In this document: positions 17,050 through 25,127 of the stretch, in pieces
How the letters are laid out: each line of letters opens with the position of its first letter
Numbering within the stretch: position 1 is the first letter of the stretch
NCBI GenBank assembly: GCA_963752605.1
Contig: CAVVYW010000005.1
Location: forward strand, 558,001-622,000
DNA from: CAVVYW01 sp963752605
GTDB lineage: Bacteria; Actinomycetota; Thermoleophilia; Solirubrobacterales; 70-9
Direction of reading: 5' to 3'
Length of the DNA: 64,000 nucleotides
Program-made: the position numbers and the translations under genes
The notes under the pieces: generated by a model
What the model saw: the letters and a program-made list of their open reading frames with translations, nothing else
The model's database searches: none
Told to the model about the DNA's origin: nothing

Positions 17050-18132
17050 ATGCAGCTGGAGGAGCTGGAGGTGATCCGCTACTCGCTGCCCTTCGCGGAG
17101 CCCTACGTGACTGCGCGCGGCGAGCTCCGCGAGCGCGACCTGGTCCTGGTGAGAATTCGGGGCGAGGGCCTCGAGGGGCTGGGTGAGACCGCCGCCCTGT
17201 CGCTTCGGGGTGGGCCGGACACCGCGCAGATCGCGCGCGAGATCGAGGAAATCTGCTGGCCGGTGCTCACCGAGGAGTTCGACCCGGGGCGGATCTGGTC
17301 CGGGATGGCGAAGTGCCGCGGCAGACGGGCATCGGCTCAGGCTCTCGCGGCGGTCGACATCGCCCTGCACGACATCGCCGCGAAGGCGGCCGGAGATCCC
17401 CTCTGGCGTTTTCTCGGCGCGGAGTCGGCGCGCCCGGTGAGGTGCAACGCAACGCTGCCCGCCGCCAACCCCACCGCGGCACGCGCCATGGCCGAGCGCT
17501 GGGCCGCGGACGGGTTCCGGACCTTCAAGCTCAAGGTCGGCATGGCCGGCGACGCCACCCAGGTGAAGACGGTCCGCGAGACAGCCGGGCCGGAGGCCCT
17601 GATCCGCCTCGACGCCAACGCCTCCTGGACGGTGTCCGATGCGGAAAGAGCCCTCCGGAGCCTGGCGCCCCTGGAGATCGAGCTCGTTGAGCAGCCGGTC
17701 GGGACGCTCCAGCAGATGGCTGACCTGCGTGGCCGCTCCCAGATGAGGATTGCCGCCGATGAGAGCGTGACGAGCCCACGCGACGCGCGCGACGCCGTCG
17801 AGCTCGGTGCCTGCGAGATGGCGACGGTGAAGCTCGCCAAGGTGGGCGGGATCGGCGCCGGGCTGGAGATCGCCGGCGAGATCCCGGCCTATTTCTCCAG
17901 CGCCCTCGAGGGGCCGGTCGGGATCGCGGCGGCGGCGCACGCCTTCCAGGCGCTCGCCGGGGGCCCGGGCGACGCGGGGGTGGCCCACGGGCTCGCCACC
18001 GAGCGGCTCTTCTCGCAGTCCATCGGGACCGGTGCCAAGGCCGACGGCGACGAGCTCCACCTGGACGAGTCCCCGGGGCTCGGCGTCGAGCTCGACGAGG
18101 ATGCGCTGGCGGCGCGGCGAACCCGCAATTAG
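17050..18132 (+). CDS. menC: o-Succinylbenzoate synthase
   Basis: 360 aa enolase-superfamily protein. The acid/base lysine motif FKLKVG is at about 158-163, the three metal ligands are in LDANASW, ELVEQPV and AADESV, and the second catalytic lysine is in TVKLAKVGG. The closest functional alternatives are dipeptide epimerases or muconate cycloisomerases; the adjacent menBA and menD make dehydration of SHCHC to o-succinylbenzoate the best call. A perfect 11-bp inverted repeat overlaps the stop codon. Confidence 0.9.
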   Translation: MQLEELEVIRYSLPFAEPYVTARGELRERDLVLVRIRGEGLEGLGETAALSLRGGPDTAQIAREIEEICWPVLTEEFDPGRIWSGMAKCRGRRASAQALAAVDIALHDIAAKAAGDPLWRFLGAESARPVRCNATLPAANPTAARAMAERWAADGFRTFKLKVGMAGDATQVKTVRETAGPEALIRLDANASWTVSDAERALRSLAPLEIELVEQPVGTLQQMADLRGRSQMRIAADESVTSPRDARDAVELGACEMATVKLAKVGGIGAGLEIAGEIPAYFSSALEGPVGIAAAAHAFQALAGGPGDAGVAHGLATERLFSQSIGTGAKADGDELHLDESPGLGVELDEDALAARRTRN

Positions 18133-18150
18133 CGGGTTCGCCGAACCCGC
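18116..18150. terminator. Perfect inverted repeat between convergent menC and nfo-type gene
   Basis: GGCGAACCCGC (18116-18126) and GCGGGTTCGCC (18132-18142) form an 11-bp stem with an AATTA loop. GAACCCGC (18143-18150) can compete for GCGGGTTC, giving an alternative hairpin. It covers the menC stop and precedes the convergent gene end at 18153. A bidirectional transcription end is likely, but there is no T-run. Confidence 0.5.
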
Positions 18151-18152
18151 CA

Positions 18153-18953
18153 CTAGCGACCGGCGAGGGCCTCGCGAACGAAGGTGATGTCGGCGCGCAG
18201 GTCCTCCGGTTTGCGGGGCGTCTCGACCACGACCGGGGCCTTGGCGGCGCGGATCATGTGCTTGAGCGCCTCGGGGTCGATCTTCCCGCTGCCGATGTTC
18301 GCGTGGCGGTCGGCTCCGGTCCCGGGCGGGTCGCGGGAATCGTTGACGTGGAGCAGGTCGAGGCGGCCGGTGATCGCCCGCGCCCGCTCGATGGCGTCCG
18401 ACAACTCCTCGCCGGCTGCATGCGCGTGGCAGGTGTCGAAGCAGAAGCCGATCTCGACTTCCGTCTTCGTGCCCGACACCACCTCCCAGAGCTTTGCGAG
18501 CGCATCGAAGCGGCGTGCCACCGCGTGATCCCCGCCGGCCGTGTTCTCGAGGTAGACCGGGACGGGGCTCTCGAGCATCTCGAGGGTCCGTCCCCAGCGC
18601 CCGACCCCCTCCTCGATCCCGTCCTCGGCGTGGCCGGGGTGGACGATCAGGGCCTTTGCCCCGAGCGTGGCCGCGGCCTCGCAGTGGTGCTGGAGGATCT
18701 TGCGGGAGCCGTAGCGGACGTTGCTGCGCGGTGAGCAGACGTTGATCAGGTAGGGCGCATGCACGTATACGTCGCGTTTCGAGGCCCGCAGGCCCTTCGC
18801 CTCGGGATGCGGCGGAGGCGCCCTCCAGCTCTGGGGCGGGCCGTTGAAGATCTGGATGCAGTCCGCGCCCAGGCTCTGCGCCTGCCGCAGCAGGCGGTCG
18901 CCCTCGAGGTGGGCGCCGACGGGATAGCTCTTGCGCGGCACGGGCGCGAGCAT
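18153..18953 (-). CDS. nfo: Deoxyribonuclease IV / AP endonuclease (copy 1)
   Basis: 266 aa TIM-barrel endonuclease IV. Cleaves 5' of abasic sites in base-excision repair. The trinuclear zinc ligands can be followed: H in YVHAPYLIN (about 63), H in IVHPGH, E in YLENTAGG, D and H in CFDTCHAHAAG, H in LLHVNDSRD, D-x-H in GADRHANIG and E in VVVETP. The ATG at 18953 is chosen because the very long frame that continues upstream is antisense to menD. It faces menD divergently with 33 nt between starts. A second family member lies at 50047. Confidence 0.92.
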   Translation of the reverse strand: MLAPVPRKSYPVGAHLEGDRLLRQAQSLGADCIQIFNGPPQSWRAPPPHPEAKGLRASKRDVYVHAPYLINVCSPRSNVRYGSRKILQHHCEAAATLGAKALIVHPGHAEDGIEEGVGRWGRTLEMLESPVPVYLENTAGGDHAVARRFDALAKLWEVVSGTKTEVEIGFCFDTCHAHAAGEELSDAIERARAITGRLDLLHVNDSRDPPGTGADRHANIGSGKIDPEALKHMIRAAKAPVVVETPRKPEDLRADITFVREALAGR

Positions 18954-18973
18954 AGATCGGGTCCGGCCTGATC

Positions 18974-18986
18974 TACGGTTTGCGGG
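18974..18986 (+). promoter_or_regulatory. Leaderless promoter -10 (TACGGT) of menD
   Basis: TACGGT at 18974-18979, 7 nt before the menD ATG at 18987. Confidence 0.45.
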
Positions 18987-20744
18987 ATGGACCCCACCAA
19001 CCGGAACACGGCCCTCGCCTCGGCGATGGTCGAGGAGCTCGCGCGCAGCGGCGTGCGCCGTGCGGCGATCTCTCCCGGCTCCCGCTCCACCCCGCTCGCG
19101 GTGGCGCTCTGGCGTCAACCGGCAATCGACGCGATCGTTGTGCTCGACGAGCGGAGCGCCGGATTCTTCGCGCTCGGCACCGCCCTCGAGTCGCGCATCC
19201 CAGCGGTGGTTGTCTGCACCTCGGGCTCGGCCGCCGCCAACCTCCATCCCGCGGTGGTGGAGGCCGATGAGGCGGGGGTCCCGCTGATCGTCCTGACCGC
19301 GGACCGGCCACCCGAGCTGCGCGGGATCGGCGCCGGCCAGACGATCGACCAGCTGAAGCTCTACGGGGACGCCGTGCGCTGGTTCTGCGAGGTCGGGACC
19401 CACGAAGCCGACGACGAGGGGTTGCTCCACTTCCGCTCGGTCGGCTGCCGCGCGTACGCGGCGGCTGCCGGCGATCCCCGTCCAGGTCCGGTTCACCTCA
19501 ACATCCCGTGGAGAGAGCCGCTCGCGCCGATCCCCGCTCACGACGGCGTCACCGCGACGGACCCGCTTGCCCTCGAGGGCCGCGGCGAGCGTCCCCTGTC
19601 GGCGGTGGCTCGGGTCTCGGCCAGACCCGAGGACGCGCTTCTTGAGGAGGTCGCGGAGCGGATCGAGGCGGCGCCGCGGGGACTGATCGTCGCCGGCCGC
19701 CAGGCCGATCCGCGCCTGGCCGAACCGCTGACCCGGCTCGCCGCCGCGGCCGGGTACCCGATCCTCGCCGAGCCGACCTCCCAGATCCGGCGCGGGCCGC
19801 ACGACCGCTCGCTGGTCGTGTCCGCCTACGACGCGGTGGCGCGCGCGCGTCCGGGCGAGCTCGAGCCCGAGCTGATCCTGCGCGTCGGCGACATGCCGAC
19901 CAGCAAGGCGCTTCGGCGGTGGCTGGCGGAGATCGACGGGCTGCGACAGGTTGTGGTTGACCCCACCGCCGATTGGAAGGAGCCGACCAGGCGGGCCGAG
20001 ACCTTGCTTCGCGCGGATCCAAGGTCGCTCACGGAGAGTCTGGGCGAGGCGCTGGTGCGGCGGCGCTCCGGCGCCGGCGCCGCCGAGGGATCTCCCTACG
20101 CGACGGCCTGGCTCGCGGCCGACGGAGCCGCCCGCGACGCGGTCGAGAGCGAGCTTGGGCAGGTAGACGAGCTGAGCGAGCCCGGCGCCTGGCGGACGCT
20201 GGGTGGAGCATTGTCCGACGGTGACGCGGTTCTGGCCGCCTCGAGCATGCCCGTCCGGGACCTGGAGACCTTCCTGGGGCCCGGGCCGGAGCGGGTCCGC
20301 TTCCTGGCCAACCGGGGGGCCAACGGGATCGACGGGCTGGTCTCGACCGCCGCCGGGATCGCGGCGGGTGGCGCCCCCACCTGGGCCGTGCTGGGAGACC
20401 TGGCGCTGGTCCACGACCTCGGCGGGGTCGCGCTGCTGCGCGACCGACCGAACCTGCGACTACTGCTACTCGACAATGGGGGCGGCGGCATCTTCCACTT
20501 CCTGCCCCAGGCGGAGTCGCTGCCCGACGACGAGTTCGAGGCGCTGCTCGGCACCCCCTCGCCGTTCGATCTCACCCAGGCGCTGGAGCTGTTCGAGCTG
20601 AGCTGGGAGGCACCGGGCGATCCCGCCGAGCTCGATCGGGCGCTCGCCGGTGAGGCCCGCGCCGTGGTCGTCCAGACCGACCGGCGGCGCAACGTGGAGT
20701 TGCACCGCCGCCTCACCGAGGCCGCGGTTGGGGCGCTCGCATAG
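18987..20744 (+). CDS. menD: SEPHCHC synthase (MenD)
   Basis: 585 aa thiamine-diphosphate enzyme. Adds 2-oxoglutarate-derived succinic semialdehyde to isochorismate. N-terminal Pyr domain: SPGSRSTPLAVAL at about 30-42, VLDERSAGFFALG and CTSGSAAANLHPAVVEA, then ADRPPELRGIGAGQTIDQ, all MenD hallmarks. C-terminal PP domain: FLANRGANGIDGLVSTAAG and LGDLALVHDLGG followed by DNGGGGIFHFLPQ for ThDP/Mg. Full length. Leaderless start. Confidence 0.96.
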   Translation: MDPTNRNTALASAMVEELARSGVRRAAISPGSRSTPLAVALWRQPAIDAIVVLDERSAGFFALGTALESRIPAVVVCTSGSAAANLHPAVVEADEAGVPLIVLTADRPPELRGIGAGQTIDQLKLYGDAVRWFCEVGTHEADDEGLLHFRSVGCRAYAAAAGDPRPGPVHLNIPWREPLAPIPAHDGVTATDPLALEGRGERPLSAVARVSARPEDALLEEVAERIEAAPRGLIVAGRQADPRLAEPLTRLAAAAGYPILAEPTSQIRRGPHDRSLVVSAYDAVARARPGELEPELILRVGDMPTSKALRRWLAEIDGLRQVVVDPTADWKEPTRRAETLLRADPRSLTESLGEALVRRRSGAGAAEGSPYATAWLAADGAARDAVESELGQVDELSEPGAWRTLGGALSDGDAVLAASSMPVRDLETFLGPGPERVRFLANRGANGIDGLVSTAAGIAAGGAPTWAVLGDLALVHDLGGVALLRDRPNLRLLLLDNGGGGIFHFLPQAESLPDDEFEALLGTPSPFDLTQALELFELSWEAPGDPAELDRALAGEARAVVVQTDRRRNVELHRRLTEAAVGALA

Positions 20745-20767
20745 CCGGTTGGGCTAGGGCGCCTGAG

Positions 20768-21424
20768 CTAGAGGAAGTTGCAGCCGGTGAGGAACTGGGG
20801 CGGGATCGGCGCGCCACCGGGGTACTCGTGGTGGGCACCGTTGTCGTTGTACACCTGCGAGTCGAGGTGATGGACCCCATCGGCGGTCACGTAGTCGATC
20901 GCCACCGTCAGATTGTGGCTGCCCCCGTCCTTCTGGCATACCCCATAGCTGAACGCCCGGCCGCCGGGATTGACGAAGACCAGGTCGGTGAACGTTTCCG
21001 TGCCAGTGGGCCCAATGGCATTGGCCGAGAAGGTTGAGTTCGGAATCCCGTTCGCCGCCGCTCTGCCTCGGTTGCCGGCCGCATCGAAGACCCAGAGGTC
21101 CATGTCAGAACTGCCTCCGCCGCCCGCCCAGGTGATCGTCGCCCGAACGAGCGGAACGGGGGTAGCCGGGGGGGTGGTGACCGGCGCCTTCACGCACTTC
21201 GTCTTCTTCTTCTTTTTCTTGCCCTTCGCCTTCCCCTGGACCTTGACCTTCACGAAGCCCGGCGGGCACTTCTTCTTTTTCTTCTTTTTCTTCTTCGCGA
21301 TCGAGGCATCGCCGGATCCCGAAGCGATCGGGGTCGGGCCGACGGTCATGCCGATCAGCAGCCCAAGGATCGCCAGAAGCGCCAACCCCACGCGGCCCCG
21401 GTGCCGGCTCTCGGTGTGCGCCAT
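20768..21424 (-). CDS. Secreted protein with poly-lysine/cysteine segment
   Basis: 218 aa with an N-terminal signal or anchor helix (VGLALLAILGLLIGMTVG at about 12-29). Next comes a basic segment at about 43-79 with nine consecutive lysines, CPPGFVKVKV, a second run of six lysines and TKC; the two cysteines could pair. The C-terminal domain (about 90-218) is a beta-rich module: ATITWAGGGGSSDMDLWVFD, then VFVNPGGRAFSYGVCQKDGGSHNLTV. This resembles secreted beta-sandwich or pre-peptidase-type domains, but I cannot name it. A TAGAGT -10 ends 7 nt before the ATG. Compare the lysine-rich tail of the 34119-36773 protein. Confidence 0.85.
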   Translation of the reverse strand: MAHTESRHRGRVGLALLAILGLLIGMTVGPTPIASGSGDASIAKKKKKKKKKCPPGFVKVKVQGKAKGKKKKKKTKCVKAPVTTPPATPVPLVRATITWAGGGGSSDMDLWVFDAAGNRGRAAANGIPNSTFSANAIGPTGTETFTDLVFVNPGGRAFSYGVCQKDGGSHNLTVAIDYVTADGVHHLDSQVYNDNGAHHEYPGGAPIPPQFLTGCNFL

Positions 21425-21437
21425 TGGGGGGACTCTA
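21425..21437 (-). promoter_or_regulatory. Leaderless promoter -10 (TAGAGT) of the poly-lysine secreted protein
   Basis: TAGAGT on the minus strand at 21432-21437, 7 nt before the ATG at 21424. Confidence 0.45.
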
Positions 21438-21449
21438 GCCGCTGATAGC

Positions 21450-22856
21450 TCAGCTCGTCAACAGCGGCAGCAGCACGGAGAACTTGAGCTCGGTCTCGGT
21501 GAGCTCGTCCGCCGGATCGGAGGCGGCGACGATTCCGTTGCCGGCAAAGAGATGGGCACGCCGGTCGCGGATCAGCCCGGAGCGCAGGCCGACGCAGAAC
21601 TCCCCGTCCTCGGTCGCGTCCATCCAGCCGACCGGCCCCGTGTACCAGCCGCGGTCCATCCCCTCCAGCTCCCGGATCAGCGTCAATGCGGGCTCGCGTG
21701 GCTCTCCCCCGATGGCCGGAGTCGGATGGAGCAGCCCCGCCAGGTCGATCGCGCCCCGCGCGTCGGTGAGCTGTGCGCGGATCGGGGTCGCCAGGTGCTG
21801 GAGGTTCCCCACCTTCACCACGATCGGACTGGGCTCGGCGTGGACCCAGACGGCGTGCGGCCGCAGCGAGCGCTCGATCCGGTCCACGACGATCTCGTGC
21901 TCGTTGCGGAACTTGGGACTGCGCAGCATCCCCTCTCCGAGGTGATCGTCGACGGCCGGGTCAGCGCTCCGAGAGGTGGTCCCCGCGAGCGCGACCGTCG
22001 CCGCCACCGCCCCGGAGCGCCGCACGAGCAGCTCGGGGCTCGCTCCGAGGAAAGCCGCCTCGGGGGTGCCGACGCAGAAGCAGAAGCACGCCGGGTAGAG
22101 GTCCCGCAGCGCCCCCAACAGCGCAGCGGGGTCGTACGCGGATGGCGCCTCCACCTCGAGCTCACGGGCCAGCACCACCTTTTTCAGGTCGCCCGAGGCG
22201 ATCCGCTCGACCGCAGCGGAGACGATGTCCTCGTAGTGCTCGGGCGGATGCCGCCCCTCGATCCGGATGGCACCGCTCGGATGCGGATCGGGAGGCGTGA
22301 GCGCTCGGTCCTGGAGCGAAGCGACGCGGCCCCAAAGGCGCTGGATTGGCTCACCCGGGTCGGACCCGGGCTCGATCGCCACGGCCGCCGTGAGGAAGGC
22401 CTCGTCGCCGCTCCGGAGGACGGAGATCTCGGGCATCACCGCCAGTGCGGGCGGCAGCGAGCTCCACTTCGGCTCCGATCCACCCTCGGGATCAAAGGCG
22501 AACCCCGCCGTCCAGACCGGTCCGGCGCCGGCGGGAAGCCCGGTTGGGAACGCCGCCTCGTGGCCCTCGAGGGCCCGCGCTGCGTCTCGGGCGAGGTCCG
22601 TGAAGCGCCCCACGCCCCGGCTGGCCAGCTCCAGCGCGCTGCCGATCCCCGCGAGCGCAAAGCCGTCCTCCGGCCGCTCCCAGCAGAACCAGCGATCCCC
22701 GGCTCGCCGGGACCCGAACGCGAGCGCGCTGGGGTCGATGTCCGGGTCGACGGGGACCGTCGAACTGATCAGTGTGCGGCCGGTGGGCTCGCCCACCCGC
22801 TCGGCGGCCTCGCGCAGGCCCTCACGCAGTCGTTCGGTGTCGACCGTCGCGATCAG
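21450..22856 (-). CDS. menF: Isochorismate synthase
   Basis: About 468 aa chorismate-utilising enzyme, the first step of menaquinone synthesis. Hallmarks: KKVVLARELEVE, FLGASPELLVRRSG, LAGTTSRSADPAVDDHL, RSPKFRNEHEIVVDRIERSL, HPTPAIGGEPREPALTLIRELEGMDRGWYTGPVGW and FCVGLRSGLI. No ATG, GTG or TTG lies near the natural N-terminus. The best fit is CTG at 22856, overlapping the ilvN TGA stop as CTGA, which keeps a helix (VDTERLREGLREAAERVG) in the protein; GTG 22796 is the fallback. Third gene of ilvB-ilvN-menF. Confidence 0.9.
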   Translation of the reverse strand: MIATVDTERLREGLREAAERVGEPTGRTLISSTVPVDPDIDPSALAFGSRRAGDRWFCWERPEDGFALAGIGSALELASRGVGRFTDLARDAARALEGHEAAFPTGLPAGAGPVWTAGFAFDPEGGSEPKWSSLPPALAVMPEISVLRSGDEAFLTAAVAIEPGSDPGEPIQRLWGRVASLQDRALTPPDPHPSGAIRIEGRHPPEHYEDIVSAAVERIASGDLKKVVLARELEVEAPSAYDPAALLGALRDLYPACFCFCVGTPEAAFLGASPELLVRRSGAVAATVALAGTTSRSADPAVDDHLGEGMLRSPKFRNEHEIVVDRIERSLRPHAVWVHAEPSPIVVKVGNLQHLATPIRAQLTDARGAIDLAGLLHPTPAIGGEPREPALTLIRELEGMDRGWYTGPVGWMDATEDGEFCVGLRSGLIRDRRAHLFAGNGIVAASDPADELTETELKFSVLLPLLTS

Positions 22857-23407
22857 GACTCGGACTTCGCGCGCTGGATCGCGACCTCGCCGGTGCGAAC
22901 CATCTCGATCAGCCCGTGCGGCCGGATCATCTGCTCGAAGGCCTCGATCTTGTCGGCGCTGCCGGTCACCTCGATGGTGAGCGAGCGGCGCGAGACGTCC
23001 ACGATCTTCGCCCTGAAGATCTCGGAGAACTGCATGATCTCCGCGCGGCTCTCGATCGGGGCGGAGACCTTGAACAGGGCCATCTCCCGGGCGATCGTGT
23101 CGCCCGGCTCCATGTCCCTGATCTTGATCACGTTGACCAGCTTGTGGAGCTGCTTGGTGACCTGATCGATCGGGTGAAGGGCGCCGTCCAGGGTCAGGGT
23201 GATCCGGGAGATCTGGGGATCCTCGGTCGGGCCCACGGCGAGGGTGTCGATGTTGAACCCGCGCCTCGAGAAGAGGCCGGCGATGCGCGCGAGGACGCCG
23301 GGCTTGTTCTCGACCAGGATCGAGAGCAGGTGCTTTCGACCCGTGAGCCGCCCCGCGGCCGCGTCGAGGTCCTCGAGCTTGATCAGGTCGGGAGTGCCGG
23401 CTTCCAT
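22853..23407 (-). CDS. ilvN: Acetolactate synthase, regulatory small subunit
   Basis: 184 aa. The N-terminal ACT domain (LSILVENKPGVLARIAGLFSRRGFNIDTLAV at about 23-53) binds valine for feedback inhibition; the second half is the ALS_ss_C domain that activates the catalytic subunit. It lies 18 nt after ilvB. Its TGA stop overlaps the presumed CTG start of menF. Confidence 0.95.
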   Translation of the reverse strand: MEAGTPDLIKLEDLDAAAGRLTGRKHLLSILVENKPGVLARIAGLFSRRGFNIDTLAVGPTEDPQISRITLTLDGALHPIDQVTKQLHKLVNVIKIRDMEPGDTIAREMALFKVSAPIESRAEIMQFSEIFRAKIVDVSRRSLTIEVTGSADKIEAFEQMIRPHGLIEMVRTGEVAIQRAKSES

Positions 23408-23425
23408 GATGCGGTTCCCTTACGC

Positions 23426-25105
23426 CTATCCCACCATGTCCCGGGCGGCGGCCCCCGCCGGGATCATCGGATAGCAGTTCTCCTCCTTGGTGACGTGGAC
23501 GTCGAGCAGGACGGGGCCCTCGGTCGCGATCGCGTCGCGCATCGCGCCCTCGACCTCGCTCTTGTCGCTCACGCTCATGCCGGTGGCGCCGAACGCCTCG
23601 GCGAGCTTCGGCCAGTCGGGGCTGGGCCCCATCTCGACGGCCTCGTAGCGGCCGTCCCAGAAGAGCTCCTGCCACTGGCGCACCATGCCGAAGTAGCCGT
23701 TGTTCATCAGGAAGATCTTCACCGGGATGTCGTGGCGGACCGCGGTGGCCAGCTCCTGGCAGGTCATGATCAGGCTGCCGTCGCCGGCGAGGCAGACGAC
23801 CTCCTCCTCGGGGCACGCGACCTTGGCGCCGATGGCCGAGGGAAGGCCGAAGCCCATCGTCCCCAGGCCGCCGGAGTTGATCCAGCGGCGGGGCTTCGCG
23901 AAGTCGTAGTACTGCGCGCACCACATCTGGTGCTGGCCCACGTCGGAGGTGATGATCGCGTCGCCCTCGGTGGCCGCGTGCATCGCCTGGATCATCCGCT
24001 GCGGCTTGAGCTCGGAGTCCTCGGAGTCCTCGTAGCCAAGCGGGTACTCCTTCTGCCAGCCGTGGAGCTGTTCCCACCACGGGTCAAGGCGCGCGCGGTC
24101 CGCCTTCAGGGCCCGGTACTCCTTGACCAGCTTCGGCAGGACCTCCTTGGCGTCGCCGACGATTGGGATGTGCGCCGGGACGTTCTTGGAGATCTCGGCC
24201 GGGTCGATGTCCAGGTGGATGAACTTTGCCCTCGGGGCGAACTCGGAGAGCTTGCCGGTGATCCGGTCGTCGAAGCGAGCGCCGACGCAGAAGATCAGGT
24301 CGGCGTTGTCCATCGCGTAGTTGGCGGTGCGGGTGCCGTGCATGCCGAGCATGCCGAGCCACTGCTCGTGCGGCGCCGGGAAGCCGCCGAGCCCCATCAC
24401 GGTGCAGGTGACGGGGAAGTTGTCGGAGAGGCAGAGCTCGCGGAGCTCCTCGGAGGCGTTGGCGTTGATCACACCGCCGCCGGCGTAGATCACCGGGCGC
24501 TGAGCGTTGGCGAGGGCCTTCGCCGCGATCCTGATCTGCTTGATGTTCCCCTCGGTCGAGGGCTTGTAGCCGGCCAGCTCGACGGGCTCGGTGCTGGGCT
24601 CGTACTCGATGTCCGCGCGCGAGAGATCCTGGGGGACGTCCACCAGCACCGGACCGGGCCGCCCGGTCGAGGCGATGTGGAAGGCCTGATGGATGTACTC
24701 GGGGATGTGCCGCGGGTCCGTGACCATCATCGAGTGCTTCACCACCGGCAGCGTGATGCCGGTGACGTCCGCCTCCTGGAAGCCGTCGGTGCCGATCAGC
24801 TCGGTGCGGACCTGGCCGGTGATGAAGACCGTCGGGACGGAATCCATGATCGCGTCGGCTATCGCGGTCACCAGGTTGGTCGCCCCCGGGCCGGAGGTCG
24901 CCATCGCGACACCGACCTTGCCCGATGCCTTGGCATAGCCCTCGGCCATGTGCCCGGCGCCCTGCTCGTGCCGGGCCTGGATGTGCTGGAAGTCGGCGTC
25001 GTGGATCGCGTCGTAGGTCGGCAGATTCGCCCCGCCCGGGATCCCGAAGACGTGCTGGACGCCCTCGGCCTTCAGCGCTTCCATCAATGCGTCGGCCGCG
25101 CGCAT
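23426..25105 (-). CDS. ilvB: Acetolactate synthase, catalytic large subunit
   Basis: 559 aa ThDP/FAD enzyme. Joins two pyruvates to acetolactate (or pyruvate plus 2-oxobutyrate). The catalytic Glu region IQARHEQGAGHMAEGYAKASGKVG is at about 41-64, followed by TSGPGATNLVTAIADA. The ThDP motif is CLAGDGSLIMTCQELATAVRHD then LMNNGYFGMVRQWQELFW at about 440-480. First gene of ilvB-ilvN-menF. The ATG is preceded at 6 nt by TAACAT (leaderless). Confidence 0.96.
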   Translation of the reverse strand: MRAADALMEALKAEGVQHVFGIPGGANLPTYDAIHDADFQHIQARHEQGAGHMAEGYAKASGKVGVAMATSGPGATNLVTAIADAIMDSVPTVFITGQVRTELIGTDGFQEADVTGITLPVVKHSMMVTDPRHIPEYIHQAFHIASTGRPGPVLVDVPQDLSRADIEYEPSTEPVELAGYKPSTEGNIKQIRIAAKALANAQRPVIYAGGGVINANASEELRELCLSDNFPVTCTVMGLGGFPAPHEQWLGMLGMHGTRTANYAMDNADLIFCVGARFDDRITGKLSEFAPRAKFIHLDIDPAEISKNVPAHIPIVGDAKEVLPKLVKEYRALKADRARLDPWWEQLHGWQKEYPLGYEDSEDSELKPQRMIQAMHAATEGDAIITSDVGQHQMWCAQYYDFAKPRRWINSGGLGTMGFGLPSAIGAKVACPEEEVVCLAGDGSLIMTCQELATAVRHDIPVKIFLMNNGYFGMVRQWQELFWDGRYEAVEMGPSPDWPKLAEAFGATGMSVSDKSEVEGAMRDAIATEGPVLLDVHVTKEENCYPMIPAGAAARDMVG

Positions 25106-25117
25106 GGGCCGATGTTA
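25106..25117 (-). promoter_or_regulatory. Leaderless promoter -10 (TAACAT) of ilvB-ilvN-menF
   Basis: TAACAT on the minus strand at 25112-25117 ends 6 nt before the ilvB ATG at 25105. Confidence 0.5.
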
Positions 25118-25127
25118 GCCAGTCGCG

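Noticed and set aside
18954..20414. Upstream extension of the nfo-type frame to 753 codons
   Set aside because: Lies wholly antisense to menD; the translation is Arg/Gly-rich and the endonuclease fold begins at 18953.
20768..21424. Poly-lysine run as a sequencing artefact
   Set aside because: The runs are made of mixed AAG/AAA codons, keep the frame, are flanked by Cys, and a similar module occurs in the 34119-36773 protein.
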